DNA from: Dimorphilus gyrociliatus
Lineage: Eukaryota; Annelida; Polychaeta; Dinophilidae
Assembly (NCBI GenBank): GCA_904063045.1
Contig: CAJFCJ010000002.1
Span: 744,001 to 808,000 of the forward strand
Reading direction: 5' to 3'
Length of the DNA: 64,000 nucleotides
Position numbers and translations under genes: made by a program. The notes beneath the pieces were generated by a model. That model had not been told where the DNA came from, searched no databases, and saw only the letters and a list, made by a program, of their open reading frames with translations. Position 1 is the stretch's first letter; the number at the start of each line of letters is the position of its first letter. Below are positions 11,075 to 22,895 of the stretch, one piece after another.

Positions 11075-13262
11075 CTAATAAAAAGATTTGTAGTACAATG
11101 ATCCATATAGAGTTGTTAAAGGGAAACGGAAGTGAGCTAAGAGCGATGAAGCTCGTCCATCCATGTTCTTTGCAGATTCGGGCCAATCGAATTCTTCATC
11201 ATGGATCACTTGTCTTCTAGAAAACTGTTTAAGTTTTGTCGAGTTTTGCATACTAAAGTGCTTTAACTTATCATGGCATAGCTCGAACGGTAACTGGACA
11301 AATCCCTCTGTCAAATTCGATTCTGATGAGTAGAATACGAAACATGTAAAAGTCTTGCTTTCACGATTCACTACGACAATATAGCGTCCTGGTATTTCAC
11401 TTTGCTTCATATCCCAGGCTTCTATACAGTCATATGTGCTGATGAAGGGCTGTGAACACTTACTTCTATCTCTTATCAATCGAAAATATTCCCTATTTTC
11501 ATTATAACTCAATTTAACAGGGCATTTCATTGCTGGACTTATTGAAAAAGTTTGATTAAGAAATGATTTGTTGAATGGCCTGCACGCGACAAAAGAAGTA
11601 ACTTTTGCCTCTTTTTTCTTGGCTGGTAACCAATGAGACTTCGTAAATGGATGAAACGAATCGCCATAAGAATCGAATGGAAAACTTTTGCAATCTACAC
11701 GGAAATTTTCTGTTGGTGGTGGCCATTTATATGCTTGAGATAACCTAAATCTAATAACGAGAATGTCTTAATAAAAAAATACAATCTAATGAAATACTTG
11801 ACTTACTTTAAGATAAATGGACTCTTCATTAACAATTTCAAACACAAATAACGGTTACTACAGCCATTTTTAAACTGTCTAACAAGCATTAAATGAAATT
11901 CTCCCTTTGCGACATCAATACATTTGTCACCTCTTTTTCCTATATCCCATTTAATACTTTGATAGATTTGATCATTCAAAAAGATCTTCCCGTTCCTTTC
12001 AATTTTAAGAGATACTCTTATATCATTTGAAGTCGTTGTCCACTCTCCGATTAACAAATCAGGAGGGGTACATAAGAAAGGCTTTTCATCAGAGCAGACT
12101 CCACTTTGTCTCGGACAATTTTCGTAGTAATATGTATCCAAATGTTTGGATTTAGATTTATTTTGGGGGCAGATATGCTAAACAACGACGAATAAAAAAT
12201 TTATTTAGAGAAAAATAGGGTTTGTATATATTCTAACCGGTGATTCTCGAGGACAAAATTCATAATTTTTTCTAGATTCATAGCTCCATAAATATAAATC
12301 AATGAATTTGCCAGTGGAATCGACCGTCAAATCTCTGAATAGCTTAGCTCTGATTAAGCCACCATGACTTTTTGGCATCCTTTTTAAGAGTGGTGTTAAT
12401 GATGGAAACTCTTGAAGAAAGATAACTCACCGCAGATTCCAAAAAAACTCTTGATTATCTCGTTTTAAAATTATATTATAATTTTTCTTGTCATGTTTCC
12501 AAAATGCAATACAATGCAGTCTCTGATTTAAAGACATATTAATTTTAGGTATGCATTGCGGCTTTCCCCACCTTTCAAAGTGAACAAAAATTTTGTTAGG
12601 AATATTTTGTCGAAAGGAATTCTTCTCTTAGATACTTACTGAAAAATTAATCCTTCCCCAGTCTCACATTCACTCTCTATTCTCTGTAGATGTAATCTTT
12701 CACATAAATTTCCTGTCACTGTTTTGCCCACGAAAAATCGGTAAACACCGTGAAACGGGCATTTGGAGAACTCAAATTTTGGACTGCTTGTTATCCAAAT
12801 CCATGGATCAAGAATTAAATTTTCTTTTGAACACAAATATCTAGCTAACTCTAGCTTTCTCGTACCTTTTGATTTTTCCATCTGAACAACGTTTAAACTT
12901 CTTTTTATAAAATGAACACACCTGTAGCTCGATTTTGAATTTATTTTCGATTGATAAAGAATTATAAACTTCCTTTCATGCAATAATTCCAAGCATTTCA
13001 TCAAATAAACGAATTTATATAACTTTTTCTGATCATTCCTGTGAAAAACTTTAACAATACCTCCTTTAACCATATAGTCTGTTGTATAATTCGAATATCT
13101 CTTTTCCACAATATGACTCTTCCAAAAACGATGTGTAATCGATAGCCATCCATCTCTTGTATAAGATTGTAAAAATTCAGGAAATTTACACTTAGATGTA
13201 TATGCAATACAAAAATATTGCAATACCAGAATGAAAATGTACAGTCGAGGGACACCGTTCAT
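11075..13262 (-). CDS. Secreted cysteine-rich protein of the DUF7043/DUF7044-like family
   Basis: Five exons (12640-13262, 12431-12571, 12238-12379, 11807-12177, 11075-11744) join in frame through introns of about 51-68 nt to give 648 aa. Residues 1-22 are a signal peptide (LYIFILVLQYFCIAY). A first domain begins CKFPEFLQSYTRDGW and carries spaced Cys-Arg/Cys-Leu pairs as in DUF7044. It is followed by the KCPFHGVYRFF...C...ESEC pattern typical of DUF7043. Two further modules follow, with ENCPRQSGVC...LCTPPDLLIGEW and a similar C...W...C spacing, resembling the DUF7042/7045 part. There is no transmembrane helix after the signal peptide. These proteins are secreted and of unknown function. Assignment is by cysteine/tryptophan pattern recall and needs a profile search. 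Confidence 0.7.
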
Positions 13263-15053
13263 TCTCTTAATTTCATCTCCTCGGGTAAGGCAAACGAGGG
13301 CGACATCTAGCAGTCATAAGTGACTATCTAATTAAAATCTTTGGCCCTTAAAGTGAATATAAGTAACCAATTTTTGTCCTATCAACAGATTACTTGCTAT
13401 TTCAGTCGGACAATCGATATACATAATAATACTGCATAAGTCTTATATTTTACTCATCATTGTACAACTTGTAACGGAATAGTAAATGCTTGCAATGTAA
13501 ATCTTATTGTAAACATAATCATATCCTTTAATTTTTCATAGATTGTTTATACATTAGAAGACTTTTAGTTTGTCTGAGATGCTTCAGCATTTTATGAACA
13601 AAAGATGGCGCCGTGGCATATCATCATCAGATTTAATTGAGTATTCAATAGAAATTTAATTGAAAGTATGATCATTAACATAATATTGTTTGTCAAAATT
13701 AATTTCTGAATGACACATTGAATTTTTCAATCCCTATCTCATTTTAATAACAAGTTTTAAAGAAGAACAACTATTAGTATGCTCTTCTAGTTGCATAACA
13801 ATTATATTTCCAAAAGATTCTTTTGCCGATTTTTATGCAACAGAGGAAAATCATACTGTTTTACTATATTATAATCATTCATCAAATATTCTTCAACAAT
13901 AAATATACTATTTTCATAATTTATTAGATTTTTCCAATAAAAGTAAGATCAATGACTGCTGACGTTTTTTTATTATCGCAAATTGCAAGTAATTATCACA
14001 GCTACGGTTTCAATCTGTCAGAGTATTTTAAATGTCTTACACGTATACATTGTATATTAACTTTGTAATATACAGCATATAGTTTGTTTTAAAGTATAAC
14101 TGACTGTTCTTTTCAAATATATACTATTACTTATACTATATTTTGTACACTATTAAAGGTATATGTTTGGAGCTTTGTTATCAATATTTGCTTCTAACAT
14201 TGTTAGAAGGTTTTATTTATAAACAAAGCTAGACTGTAACTCCAGTTTAGTGACATACGTCACCAACCATTGATCTCAACGGTTGCTGGAATACATCCTA
14301 TTGACCAGCCTGTAAATTAACACACCAACAATACCTAAACTCCTTTTATCGCTCAGAAAAGTTTTAACTTTAACTTTCTATTATTCATTAGAAAATAGAT
14401 AGAAATTTTAATTCATTTATGTGTTAAATTATCTTTGTAACTTTCTTAACATCATCAGAGTAGATAATACAATTTCAAAAGTGCGCTTAAAATTGTTGAA
14501 AAACTAATCACTCTACTGTTGCTGTCCTCTAAGATTTAGAAATTTTATTTCAGTGGCCCAAGAGAATCGATGGTGGAATTTTATTACAACAGCTTTTAAT
14601 TTTCTGCCTTCTTTCTCCAATAATACAAGGTAATGAAGATAAAAAGTACTTATATTTATGTGTATCCATTATCTGGATCCCTTTCACATACAATAAACTA
14701 GAGAGTTATATAATTTTGAATATAATTTATACTATTGTAGATGTAAAAGAAATTATTAACAAAGAGGACCTAGTTTGTTAGTACAGAAGTTACCAGCTAA
14801 CAAATAATTGAATTTTGTAATATTTCTCTGAGCAGCACAAACATAGGTTAATCAATCTCTAATTAGCTCACATGTTAATTTTCTTTCCAAGACCAGCCCT
14901 TATTGTTAAAAATTGTTTCATAATTATTAACGATGAACTATTAAGTTCAACAGTTTGTTCAATATTTTATGATAGAATACTAATTACGCATGTACATATA
15001 TGATTAGAAAACTGCCAGAGTGTTGTAAAATTTATCACTTTTTAGAATAGCCA
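13263..15053. other. Intergenic, with a probable 5' UTR exon of the next gene
   Basis: Mostly AT-rich, non-coding sequence. At about 14554-14631 a stretch bordered by TTTATTTCAG and AAG|GTAATG looks like an internal exon. Joined to the acceptor TTTTTAG at about 15040-15045 it runs into stops in every frame before the ATG at 15054, so it is best read as an untranslated exon of the two-TM protein gene. Confidence 0.35.
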
Positions 15054-15920
15054 ATGGCAGTTACATCTGCTAAAAGATTGGATCATTGGATTATTAGGAA
15101 CACAGGTAAACATAGAGCTCCTGGAATATGTGCAGCCCTCTTCGGATTTTTATTAATGTTTACTGGAATTTTGGTTTTAACTGTTGGCAAATCGGTATCC
15201 AAAAAAGGAAAAGTTAACAAAAGTATTTCAGACTTGGAAGACGCTGGGCCTGCGTTTCTTTCTATAGGAATTTTGTTGATATTAATAGGATTCACTTATC
15301 AGTATATAAGGCACAAAAGATTCAAAAAAGCCTTAACTGAAAAACGAAAGCGGAAACTTGAAGGACGAGCAAATGACTATGTAATGACGGACGATGAACA
15401 TTTTGAGGGTATCGATTCTTTAGATCCTGTTGAAGAATTCCAAATGGACGAACCATCTACTTCGACTGGTATAGTTTTAAATGTTGTTTCACTTCCCAAT
15501 AATTCTGTTCAGAGCGAAAACTTTTTACCTGAGATTGTAACTGAAACTGTTCCTAAGAATGATCATTCAAATGAAATTATTCCTCCACGACCTCCTCGTA
15601 GCCATTCCGCAAGAAGCCTGAGACGACCTTCTTTGCAACCTAATCAAAGATCGCTTTCTCAAACTAATATTCAACAAGCGAGTGAAGAAATAGAACAAAT
15701 CGAACAAATCGAACAAATCGAAGACCTCAGTTTGAATGAAAAGTCACCCCAAAAAACTAAAAAACACCTAGGAAAGCAGAAAGGTACGGGCAATAACATT
15801 CTTACAGTTGACTGCATCCCGTCTCTCCGAGACTCTCCTTCTCAAGACTATATACCTAAAGCAGTTTCTAAAGGGTTCTCTAATTTCTATAGTTCGACAA
15901 AAAGCGAATCAGGTTGTTAA
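15054..15920 (+). CDS. Two-transmembrane protein with a long disordered cytoplasmic tail (TMEM200-like topology)
   Basis: A 288-aa single coding exon. The start is an ATG in CCAATGG context nine bases after a TTTTTAG acceptor. Two hydrophobic segments, residues about 24-46 and 62-85, are joined by a short basic loop. The GPAFLSIGILLILIGF segment resembles the second helix of TMEM200-type proteins, though I would not name it on that alone. The remaining 200 residues are polar and disordered. They contain a proline-arginine patch (PPRPPRSHSARSLRRP) that could bind SH3 domains, and a threefold EQI repeat (about 15690-15720) from a 9-bp tandem duplication. Its cellular role is unknown; it is probably a plasma or internal membrane protein. 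Confidence 0.65.
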   Translation: MAVTSAKRLDHWIIRNTGKHRAPGICAALFGFLLMFTGILVLTVGKSVSKKGKVNKSISDLEDAGPAFLSIGILLILIGFTYQYIRHKRFKKALTEKRKRKLEGRANDYVMTDDEHFEGIDSLDPVEEFQMDEPSTSTGIVLNVVSLPNNSVQSENFLPEIVTETVPKNDHSNEIIPPRPPRSHSARSLRRPSLQPNQRSLSQTNIQQASEEIEQIEQIEQIEDLSLNEKSPQKTKKHLGKQKGTGNNILTVDCIPSLRDSPSQDYIPKAVSKGFSNFYSSTKSESGC

Positions 15921-16523
15921 AATATGTTTAAATGAATTCTGCTTGACAGAAACCATTTATGTAATGGTTAATACTATTTATTTTTATGAATATGATATAA
16001 CAGTCACTTAAGAAAGTCTTCAAAGTTGAAATTTAGTAAGTCAAACATGGCTGCCCTCATAAACATTGTTATCAATGCATAATGAAATATTTTTTTAATC
16101 ATTGTTCTTGTTTATACATTCTTGTGCTCCTCTGCGCCAATGACTAACTCACTGTTGAACAAAAAAAATATTATCAATTTTAATTAGCAATTCTCCTATA
16201 AAGTGTCTTATTAAACCATCAACAAAAAGTCAGAACATTTTATGTTAAAAGTTTTCAATGTAACAAATACTTTGGTTATACTGTAAAATTAATAACAAAA
16301 AGTATACTTTGTTAGTCTCAAAGATTTGTGCATTAAATTTTGACTTTTTATAGTAATACCTGATCCATTTACTATTTCTATTTAGCCCACATTTTAGTTG
16401 CTAGTTCACTGAATTTTCAAAGGAATAGTAAGAAAGAAATTTTGAAAAAATATGAAAAGTATTGGATAGCCCAAAAGTATGTAGATAGGACTTCTTTTAG
16501 AATTATAGGCTTATTGAAAAATA
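15921..16523. other. Intergenic between convergent genes
   Basis: 3' flank of the two-TM gene and of the minus-strand LRR gene. No coding signal is seen. Confidence 0.45.
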
Positions 16524-18649
16524 TTACCTAAAATCGATTTCACCGTCTCCGTCTTGATCTAAAGCTTTAATCAGTTGCTCTATTTGCTCAGACGACAATG
16601 GTATTTTTGCTTCCTGTTTTAATAGCAATATTTTAACTATAAGAAAGAATTTTATTTATCGTCCTACTTTTAGACCCTGTTTAAATTCATCATATGTGAC
16701 GCTCATTGAGCCATCTTCATCAAATTTTGAAAATAATTCAGCTAAATTTAAATTATTTTCAGCCATGTACTCTTTCATTGCGTTCATAGCCTCTTCAACG
16801 ACGTCATATTCTTTTAATTTTCTTTGACCGTAGGAATCTGAATATCCATGCTTGATAGTTAAATCTGGATATTTTTCCTGGAGATTTGTAAGAGAAGCTA
16901 CAAATTCCTTTGTCCTAAATACAAGCTCCTGAAAGCAGAAAAGTTATGACTGAATTTTTTTAAAGCAGTTAACTAGTTTAAACGTAAATATTTTACAACC
17001 GATAAGTCTAGTAATTCCAGTGTCAAATCATCTAGTTTATACACCATATTTAACATCAAAATTGCTGTTTCTTCATTCAGATTATTTCTGCCCAGCTATT
17101 ATTAATTACAAATTGAATATCTATAATAAATATTTTAAAGGTAGTATTTTTACTTTTAATATTTTTAAATCATTGTTATTTTTCAGAGATGCAATAATTT
17201 TCAAAGCTCCTTCAGCTGAAATTCTATTAGCAGACAAATCTAATTCTTGAAGTACACAGTTCTTAAGAGCATCGGCCAAACCTAAAGCGCCTTTATCTTC
17301 AAATCCATTCCAAGACAAGTCTAATATTTTCAATGTTACATTATCCTGAGCAAAGTTTATATAAACTAATATGACTTCATACTTTATGAAAGAAATGTTT
17401 AACAAAATATAAAAATATCCTAATCTTACTTGCATGCCTTGAGCAAGTTTAAAAGCTCCTGGCATTCTTATTTTGTTCCATCTTAAATGCAATTCTTGGA
17501 GCACTTCATTTTCAGCTAAATATTAGTAAAAATGGAAGTATAAGGCATGGAAAGTAATTTAAATATTATTCATAAATGATCTCGATTGGTTAAATTAACC
17601 TAAAACTTTTTTAAATACGTATCCCGAAGGTGATCCAAATTCATTACGACTTAAATTTAAGTGTCGTAAAACTGCATGCTCTGTAATTGATTCGCAAAGC
17701 ATTTCAGCATCAGCATCAGTTAAACCATTATCTGTTGTTTGAGAAAGATTAGAATTTTTTGGAATAAGTATCCAATGACTGACCTTCCAGATTTAAGCTT
17801 ACTAAATTACTATTATCAACTAGCATTCGACTGACTAATCGACTTCCATTAAAAGCATGAATTTTGTTTTCAGAAATGTCCTGTTTTAAAATCATTCAAT
17901 AATGTTTAATTTTATTTAATTTTAATATATACCAAATCGGCTACAGATGTATTTTCTGACATCATTTGACAAACGTATTTTAAACCTTCTTCTCTGAGGT
18001 CATTTCCACGCAAGTTCAGCTTGACTATTTTTGTATTGAACTGAAAAAAATATAATATACGTCTTTAACAGCTAAACCTAAAGCAAAACATACAACAAGA
18101 GGAATAGCTAAAGCCATAGCTTCTTTCGGCCCAAGTCCATAATTTTGAAAATCAATTTCAGTCGCATTAGCAAGTTTTTTTTGGAGAGAATTTGAGGGCA
18201 GAGCTTTAAATTTTCGACAAGCGCTACCATAAATTTTCAACCCTGTTTCATCATATTCAGAAGGTTCTTCTGTTAAATCAAGAATTGTCTCTAAATCTTC
18301 CTCTTTAGCAGCTTCATATTCTTCTGGTACTGTTTTTTCTGTGCAGGAACTGCTTCTTGACTTCATTTCGTTTGGGTCTACCAATGTGTTCCTAGATCCA
18401 GTCGAAACTTTCTTGATCTTTTGTCTATAAGTTTATAAAATTTTTATATGATCCCCAATTCCTCTGAAAATAATTTAACCGATTATTGTTAGAAGTTGAA
18501 ATTTTTCCTGAATGACGATCATTCAAGTAGAAATTTTCGATAAATTCATTTGTTGGTATTTTTGATAATGCAGGTGGTTTGTAATCCGGATCGTTTGAGT
18601 TCTTTGAAAGAATATTAAATGGATTTATTTCAGTTAACTTTTTAAGCAA
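16524..18649 (-). CDS. LRRC74-like leucine-rich repeat protein with C-terminal EF-hands
   Basis: Multi-exon minus-strand gene. Exon 18424-18062 (approx.) encodes YGSACRKFKALPSNSLQKKL and NYGLGPKEAMALAIPL, the N-terminal block of LRRC74-type (RI-like) proteins. An upstream exon ending at 18480 joins it in frame across a 56-nt intron, with no ATG inside it, so the true first exon was not resolved. Then come RI-type repeats such as KIVKLNLRGNDLREEGLKYV, LRHLNLSRNEFGS and LKILDLSWNGFEDKGALGLA. The C-terminus adds two EF-hand-like loops, FDEDGSMSVTYDEF (about 16700-16760) and DQDGDGEIDF (about 16530-16575), ending at TAA 16524-16526. LRR proteins of this kind are intracellular scaffolds. Ca binding is predicted from the D-x-D-G loops. 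The stretch 17345-17430 is an intron. Confidence 0.75.
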
Positions 18650-20160
18650 TTAAAACCCTAAACCTTCAATATTTCGATCCACTTTTCTTGATCCATAAAA
18701 ATTTTAAGTTCCTAAACCCTAATTTTAAAGCGTAAAAGTGCTATTATATAAATGTCTCAGTTTGGTCGTAACCAACGAAAACACTTAGTAAAATAATTTG
18801 AGATTGTTGGAAATTTTGTGTTTGATTACCTGCTGAATTGTAAATACCCTTTGATTTGTGAATAGCTAGAAATATTCTTTTAGCTATTTACCTAATGTGG
18901 TATTAAACGGCTCTTTCACTAAAAAGCTTAATTATAGAGCTATTTTATAGGAGTTCCTTTATAAACTAAAAATATTCGTAATACTTGCTGTTTAAAGAAA
19001 TTATAGAAAAAAATATCTTCCAATGAACTTACCTTGTTTTCAGTCCTAGTGTCTTTGAAATGATTATAAATTAACTCTCATTTCATACGCGCTTTCAATA
19101 TGGAATCTTTTGTGAAAAACACTTAAATGCAGTTTTCGTCCTGAATACTTCAACGCAACGCCATAAAAGAAATGTGCGTTCGATTATTTGGCGGTCTATT
19201 TCAATGGAGCGTTATTAAACATAATAATCAAGGGGCGCAGTTCTAATCGAATTGAAAGAGGTCATTTTAATTAGTTATTGCTGAAGCTTAGAAGCTATAG
19301 AGATTGTTTCTAATATCTCTATTGTTTACATAGTATTGTAATAAAACAAATTGAAAAGTGATTCGTCTTGGCATGATATTTTAAAAGAAATATAAATTTT
19401 ATCGATAAATTATGGAAGTAGTCCCAAGTAAGATTAATCTTACCCTATACGCCGTAACGATTGACTGCTTTTGTAAAAGCAGAGCACATCATATGCTATA
19501 TGACATCTGCACCAGTAAAGTACTTTCTTTATCTTTCGGAGGCAAATTTAATACAATATAAGTAATTTAAAAATGAGCTGTCATGCCATTATTATTCATA
19601 TCATACAATAAATACATCAGAATTGTGTACTTTTATAATCATAAAAAATAATACAGCTATTCGGATATATAGTTTACACTAATTAAAAATTAGTACTGAG
19701 AAGCAAAAGATATTTATAATACCATCTCTTCCTGACTAACAAAAAAAAACAAATTAATTCTATTATATCAAGCTGCTAGAGCTGCAGCATAGGTACTTAT
19801 ATCCACCTAATAATAACACTGTCTATGATAACAACAGCTTTCATTCATAACAATTAATCCAACAGGAGTATTAAAAGAATAATCATAAAATCGTTTTTAA
19901 CAGCATTTTTTTCTAAGAGCCTATATTAAAAAACTTACTTAAACAGTTTGATAAGTTCTTAAGATTACTATCCTCCATTATATGTTATATAAGATCATTA
20001 CATATAAAAATATATGTTTAAAATACCCTTTCACTGATTTCTCATGCTCTGTTTGAAACACGTTTAAGTATTTGATTCAATGAGATTAGTTATCCAATTA
20101 AACTCTGTATCTCCTAAAACTCTAAAGCTTAAATAAGTACATGTTTCATCTCTTATTTTA
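18650..20160. other. Intergenic, no gene supported
   Basis: The 5' end of the LRRC74-like gene probably lies at the left edge: ATGGATCAAGAAAAG on the minus strand near 18690-18700 is a possible first exon, but it would need an implausible 26-nt intron. The rest is AT-rich without long frames. Confidence 0.35.
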
Positions 20161-20434
20161 TCAACTACAGGTAAAGAGGTTTACAGAAAATTTGGAACAT
20201 ACAGTTTCGGCATCTTTAACACTTGTTCCAGTTCTTGAGAATGTTGGTTTCGTTCGCTCACTATGAACAAGCTTTGAAACTTTTGAACGATCTTTCTTCT
20301 ATTAATTACAAATAAGAAAATTTGTTTTGATTGCGTATCAAATTATTAGGAGTTACCAAGGAAGTCTGTTTTCTTGCTGGCAAGTTATCTTTTGCAACTC
20401 GATCAATTTCATCGTTTACATCCTCGTTGTTCAT
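20161..20434 (-). CDS. Candidate small two-exon gene, 71 aa
   Basis: ATG at 20432-20434 starts exon 1 (20357-20434, 26 codons). It ends TTG|GTAACT; the 58-nt intron ends TTAATAG, and exon 2 (20161-20298) continues in phase 0 to TGA. The 71-residue product is polar: an acidic start (MNNEDVNDEIDRV), then a basic Ser/Thr/Lys-rich middle, and a short hydrophobic Cys-containing end. It has no signal peptide, transmembrane helix or motif I recognise. Matching phase and good splice signals favour a real gene, but at this size chance is not excluded. Confidence 0.4.
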
Positions 20435-21191
20435 TATTTACTTCGAAAGCCTAATGAATGACTGAAAAGTTGAATATTTTTGTTTTCTTCTTGTACAGTA
20501 GCAAATTTTTTGCGTAGTGAGTACGTGCAAGGCATTGAACAGAAGTCAAAAAATAGTTTGCAGAGTAAATATTGAATATAAACAGTTGAAAAGATACAAT
20601 ACGGTTATAGGAATACTTTAGGGTAATGAATTCGGTCTCATTGTATTTGGCTTAAAAAAGTCATTAAAAAATTCCTTTTCTATGATTTGATTGGTAATAT
20701 ATTGTTTATATATCTATAAGGAATTGAATAGTTATTGTGAATCGGAATTTAACATATTTTAGATAACACAATTTACGAAATTATTTTTGTTGATAATATG
20801 GTTCTCATCTCCTGTTGTCTTTCTAGATCTTTGATAGGACATTTAGGACAATTATCTTGACCTCTAAGTTTTACTATAAAAACAATATTTTTTCTAACGA
20901 TTTCGTATTTTTTAACATAAATTAAAGTACGTGTATATAAGATGCAGTAGTTATGTCGTTTTCGTGTATGATGGAAAGAAGCTGAATAGTGGTGTTTTAA
21001 ATATTTGAATCAATGAATACGTATGAAAATATCGCTTCTATAAGACTGCTTACGTTTGTAGCCTTCGTATAAAAGCCTCTTTTGAAAAAGCTACAAATGA
21101 ATATAGGACCGCGGTTGGCTGCTATTCAGTTTTTCTCCTACCTTCCGTATTCACTTGTTTATGGCCTTAATAAAACCGCTATGAAGGAAAT
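20435..21191. other. Intergenic containing the promoter of the next gene
   Basis: No coding signal. A TATAAAAG element lies near the right end (21068-21075). Confidence 0.4.
21068..21075 (+). promoter_or_regulatory. TATA box (TATAAAAG) of the single-pass membrane protein gene
   Basis: A consensus TATAAAAG about 117 nt before the ATG at 21192, in a locally less AT-rich setting (CGTATAAAAGCC). Transcription would begin near 21100. A TCAGTT initiator-like site occurs at 21126, somewhat too far downstream. Confidence 0.55.
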
Positions 21192-22895
21192 ATGTCCTTT
21201 TACCTGAGTTTGCTGATCTTTTTTCTAATTTACAATGTTAAACTTCAAGAAGTTGTTATTGATTCGTGCAAAAGAGGAGTAGTTGTAATAGATCTTACTT
21301 CAGGGCCCTGTTCTAAGATCACTTTGAAAGGATTGAATAATTCATGCGAATTTCGCTTATTACGTAACGACACTGTGCAATTAGAAGTATCCGCAATTAA
21401 TGTAAACGGAAGTGCTTTGACTTCGTTTTTGAACGAAATAAGTGATAATGTCATTATATCAAATTTGGAGTTGAAAAGAATTCATTTGGAGGAATTCGAT
21501 ATCAGATGGGCTTTTGGAAAATCTGATAATTTTTCATTGGCTACGAATGTGAAAATTGAAGAGGCGAGCATAAAAAAGTTGATGTGTTCATTAAACAAAA
21601 TTGAAAATAGGTTACTTAACCGATTTGAATGCTCTCGGTGTAATATATTGGAGTTTTCTCAACCTTTTACATATGTCACGTTGGATTTGGTTAGTTTTCA
21701 AGTCGTTGAAATAGATATTCTTAGTCAACAGTCTCTTGCCAAAGTCGATTGTAACATTGATTTATTAGTTTTTGACTCGTGGACTATTCCTTCATTGCAA
21801 AAAAATGCATTTGAAATGTGTCGAATGAAAACTGTCCGATTCGAAAATTACTATCGTTCAAAGGAAACAGATCGGAATGATTATGGTTTCTTTATATATA
21901 ATTTAACATCCTCAAGATCCATACAGCATTATACTGAAAAAATGGCAATTTCCAGTCCTCATATTAACTCTGATAGTCTTTTATTTTATAACAGTAGTTT
22001 CAAAGTATTAAATGATATTGATCTAGGGAGCTCTCGAATTCAATTTATCTTCCAAGAAGCCTTCCCTTTCTCTAAAGTTACTCTTACAGTCGCTCTCATT
22101 GAGCTCTCTACAGATCAATTCATTTATCCATCGTTTAAGCACACTAAAATTCTGTTCAAGCTCATATCTACTCAGACTGATACTTACTCTTTCATCTCTA
22201 TAAGGAAAGATGAAGGTATGGATATAAACAGAATATCAAGCAAAGTAAAGGGAATAATGTCAATAATTAAATATTCTACCCATCTCCAAATAACTTGTAC
22301 TCAAAGGATATCAGAAAAAGAATTCGCGCCAACTGAATTATTAATAATATCCAATAATTCTTATTGGATGACTCTTGTTATTAATGATAAAAATAGAACT
22401 GTATTAGAAATGCCTTATGCAGGAAGAGAATGGCCGATTGCTGGAAAGTGCCAAGGATTTCCAGCTTTTAATTTATCGGCTATATTGCACTTAAATATTA
22501 TTGAGACAGATAAAGAAACAACAAATGTAGCCATTACTTCTTCAATGCCATCATCTAGCCAAACATACAATCATTTTTCTACATATTCTGATTATAACAC
22601 TTCTAGTCATATGACGGAAGAGAAAACAACCTCTGCAAAATTAATCAATCCTTCTATTACAACTCTGGAGAGCATTAAAAAAAATGATGATAAAAACAGA
22701 ACAACAGCTATAGTAGGAATATGTATAGGAATCGTGTTCTTTTGTTTAATTATATTTTTCTTTATAATGAGAAGTATTCGAGATAGAAAAAAAAAATCAA
22801 CAAGAATCATAACTCCCTATGGAAAGAGCAATTTTCTAAGAAAGTTTTGTTTGGGCGAAGTCTCTAATCACAGAACAATAGAAACTCAAATATAA
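21192..22895 (+). CDS. Single-pass type I membrane protein with a large divergent ectodomain
   Basis: Intronless, 567 aa. Residues 1-18 are a signal peptide (FYLSLLIFFLIYNV). The ectodomain, about 490 residues, has many N-glycosylation sites and regularly spaced leucine/isoleucine strands (for example VIISNLELKRIHLEEFDI and FKVLNDIDLGSS). It looks like a degenerate leucine-rich-repeat ectodomain; this is pattern recognition, not a firm match. A Ser/Thr-rich stalk (residues about 440-500) precedes one transmembrane helix (IVGICIGIVFFCLIIFFFI, about 511-532) and a short basic cytoplasmic tail of about 35 residues. It has its own TATA box. Intronless structure and weak conservation suggest a lineage-specific surface receptor or adhesion molecule. 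Confidence 0.7.
   Translation: MSFYLSLLIFFLIYNVKLQEVVIDSCKRGVVVIDLTSGPCSKITLKGLNNSCEFRLLRNDTVQLEVSAINVNGSALTSFLNEISDNVIISNLELKRIHLEEFDIRWAFGKSDNFSLATNVKIEEASIKKLMCSLNKIENRLLNRFECSRCNILEFSQPFTYVTLDLVSFQVVEIDILSQQSLAKVDCNIDLLVFDSWTIPSLQKNAFEMCRMKTVRFENYYRSKETDRNDYGFFIYNLTSSRSIQHYTEKMAISSPHINSDSLLFYNSSFKVLNDIDLGSSRIQFIFQEAFPFSKVTLTVALIELSTDQFIYPSFKHTKILFKLISTQTDTYSFISIRKDEGMDINRISSKVKGIMSIIKYSTHLQITCTQRISEKEFAPTELLIISNNSYWMTLVINDKNRTVLEMPYAGREWPIAGKCQGFPAFNLSAILHLNIIETDKETTNVAITSSMPSSSQTYNHFSTYSDYNTSSHMTEEKTTSAKLINPSITTLESIKKNDDKNRTTAIVGICIGIVFFCLIIFFFIMRSIRDRKKKSTRIITPYGKSNFLRKFCLGEVSNHRTIETQI

Noticed and set aside
18650-18700. First exon of the LRRC74-like gene joined by a 26-nt intron
   Set aside because: All other introns here are at least about 37 nt, so an upstream exon further away is more likely.
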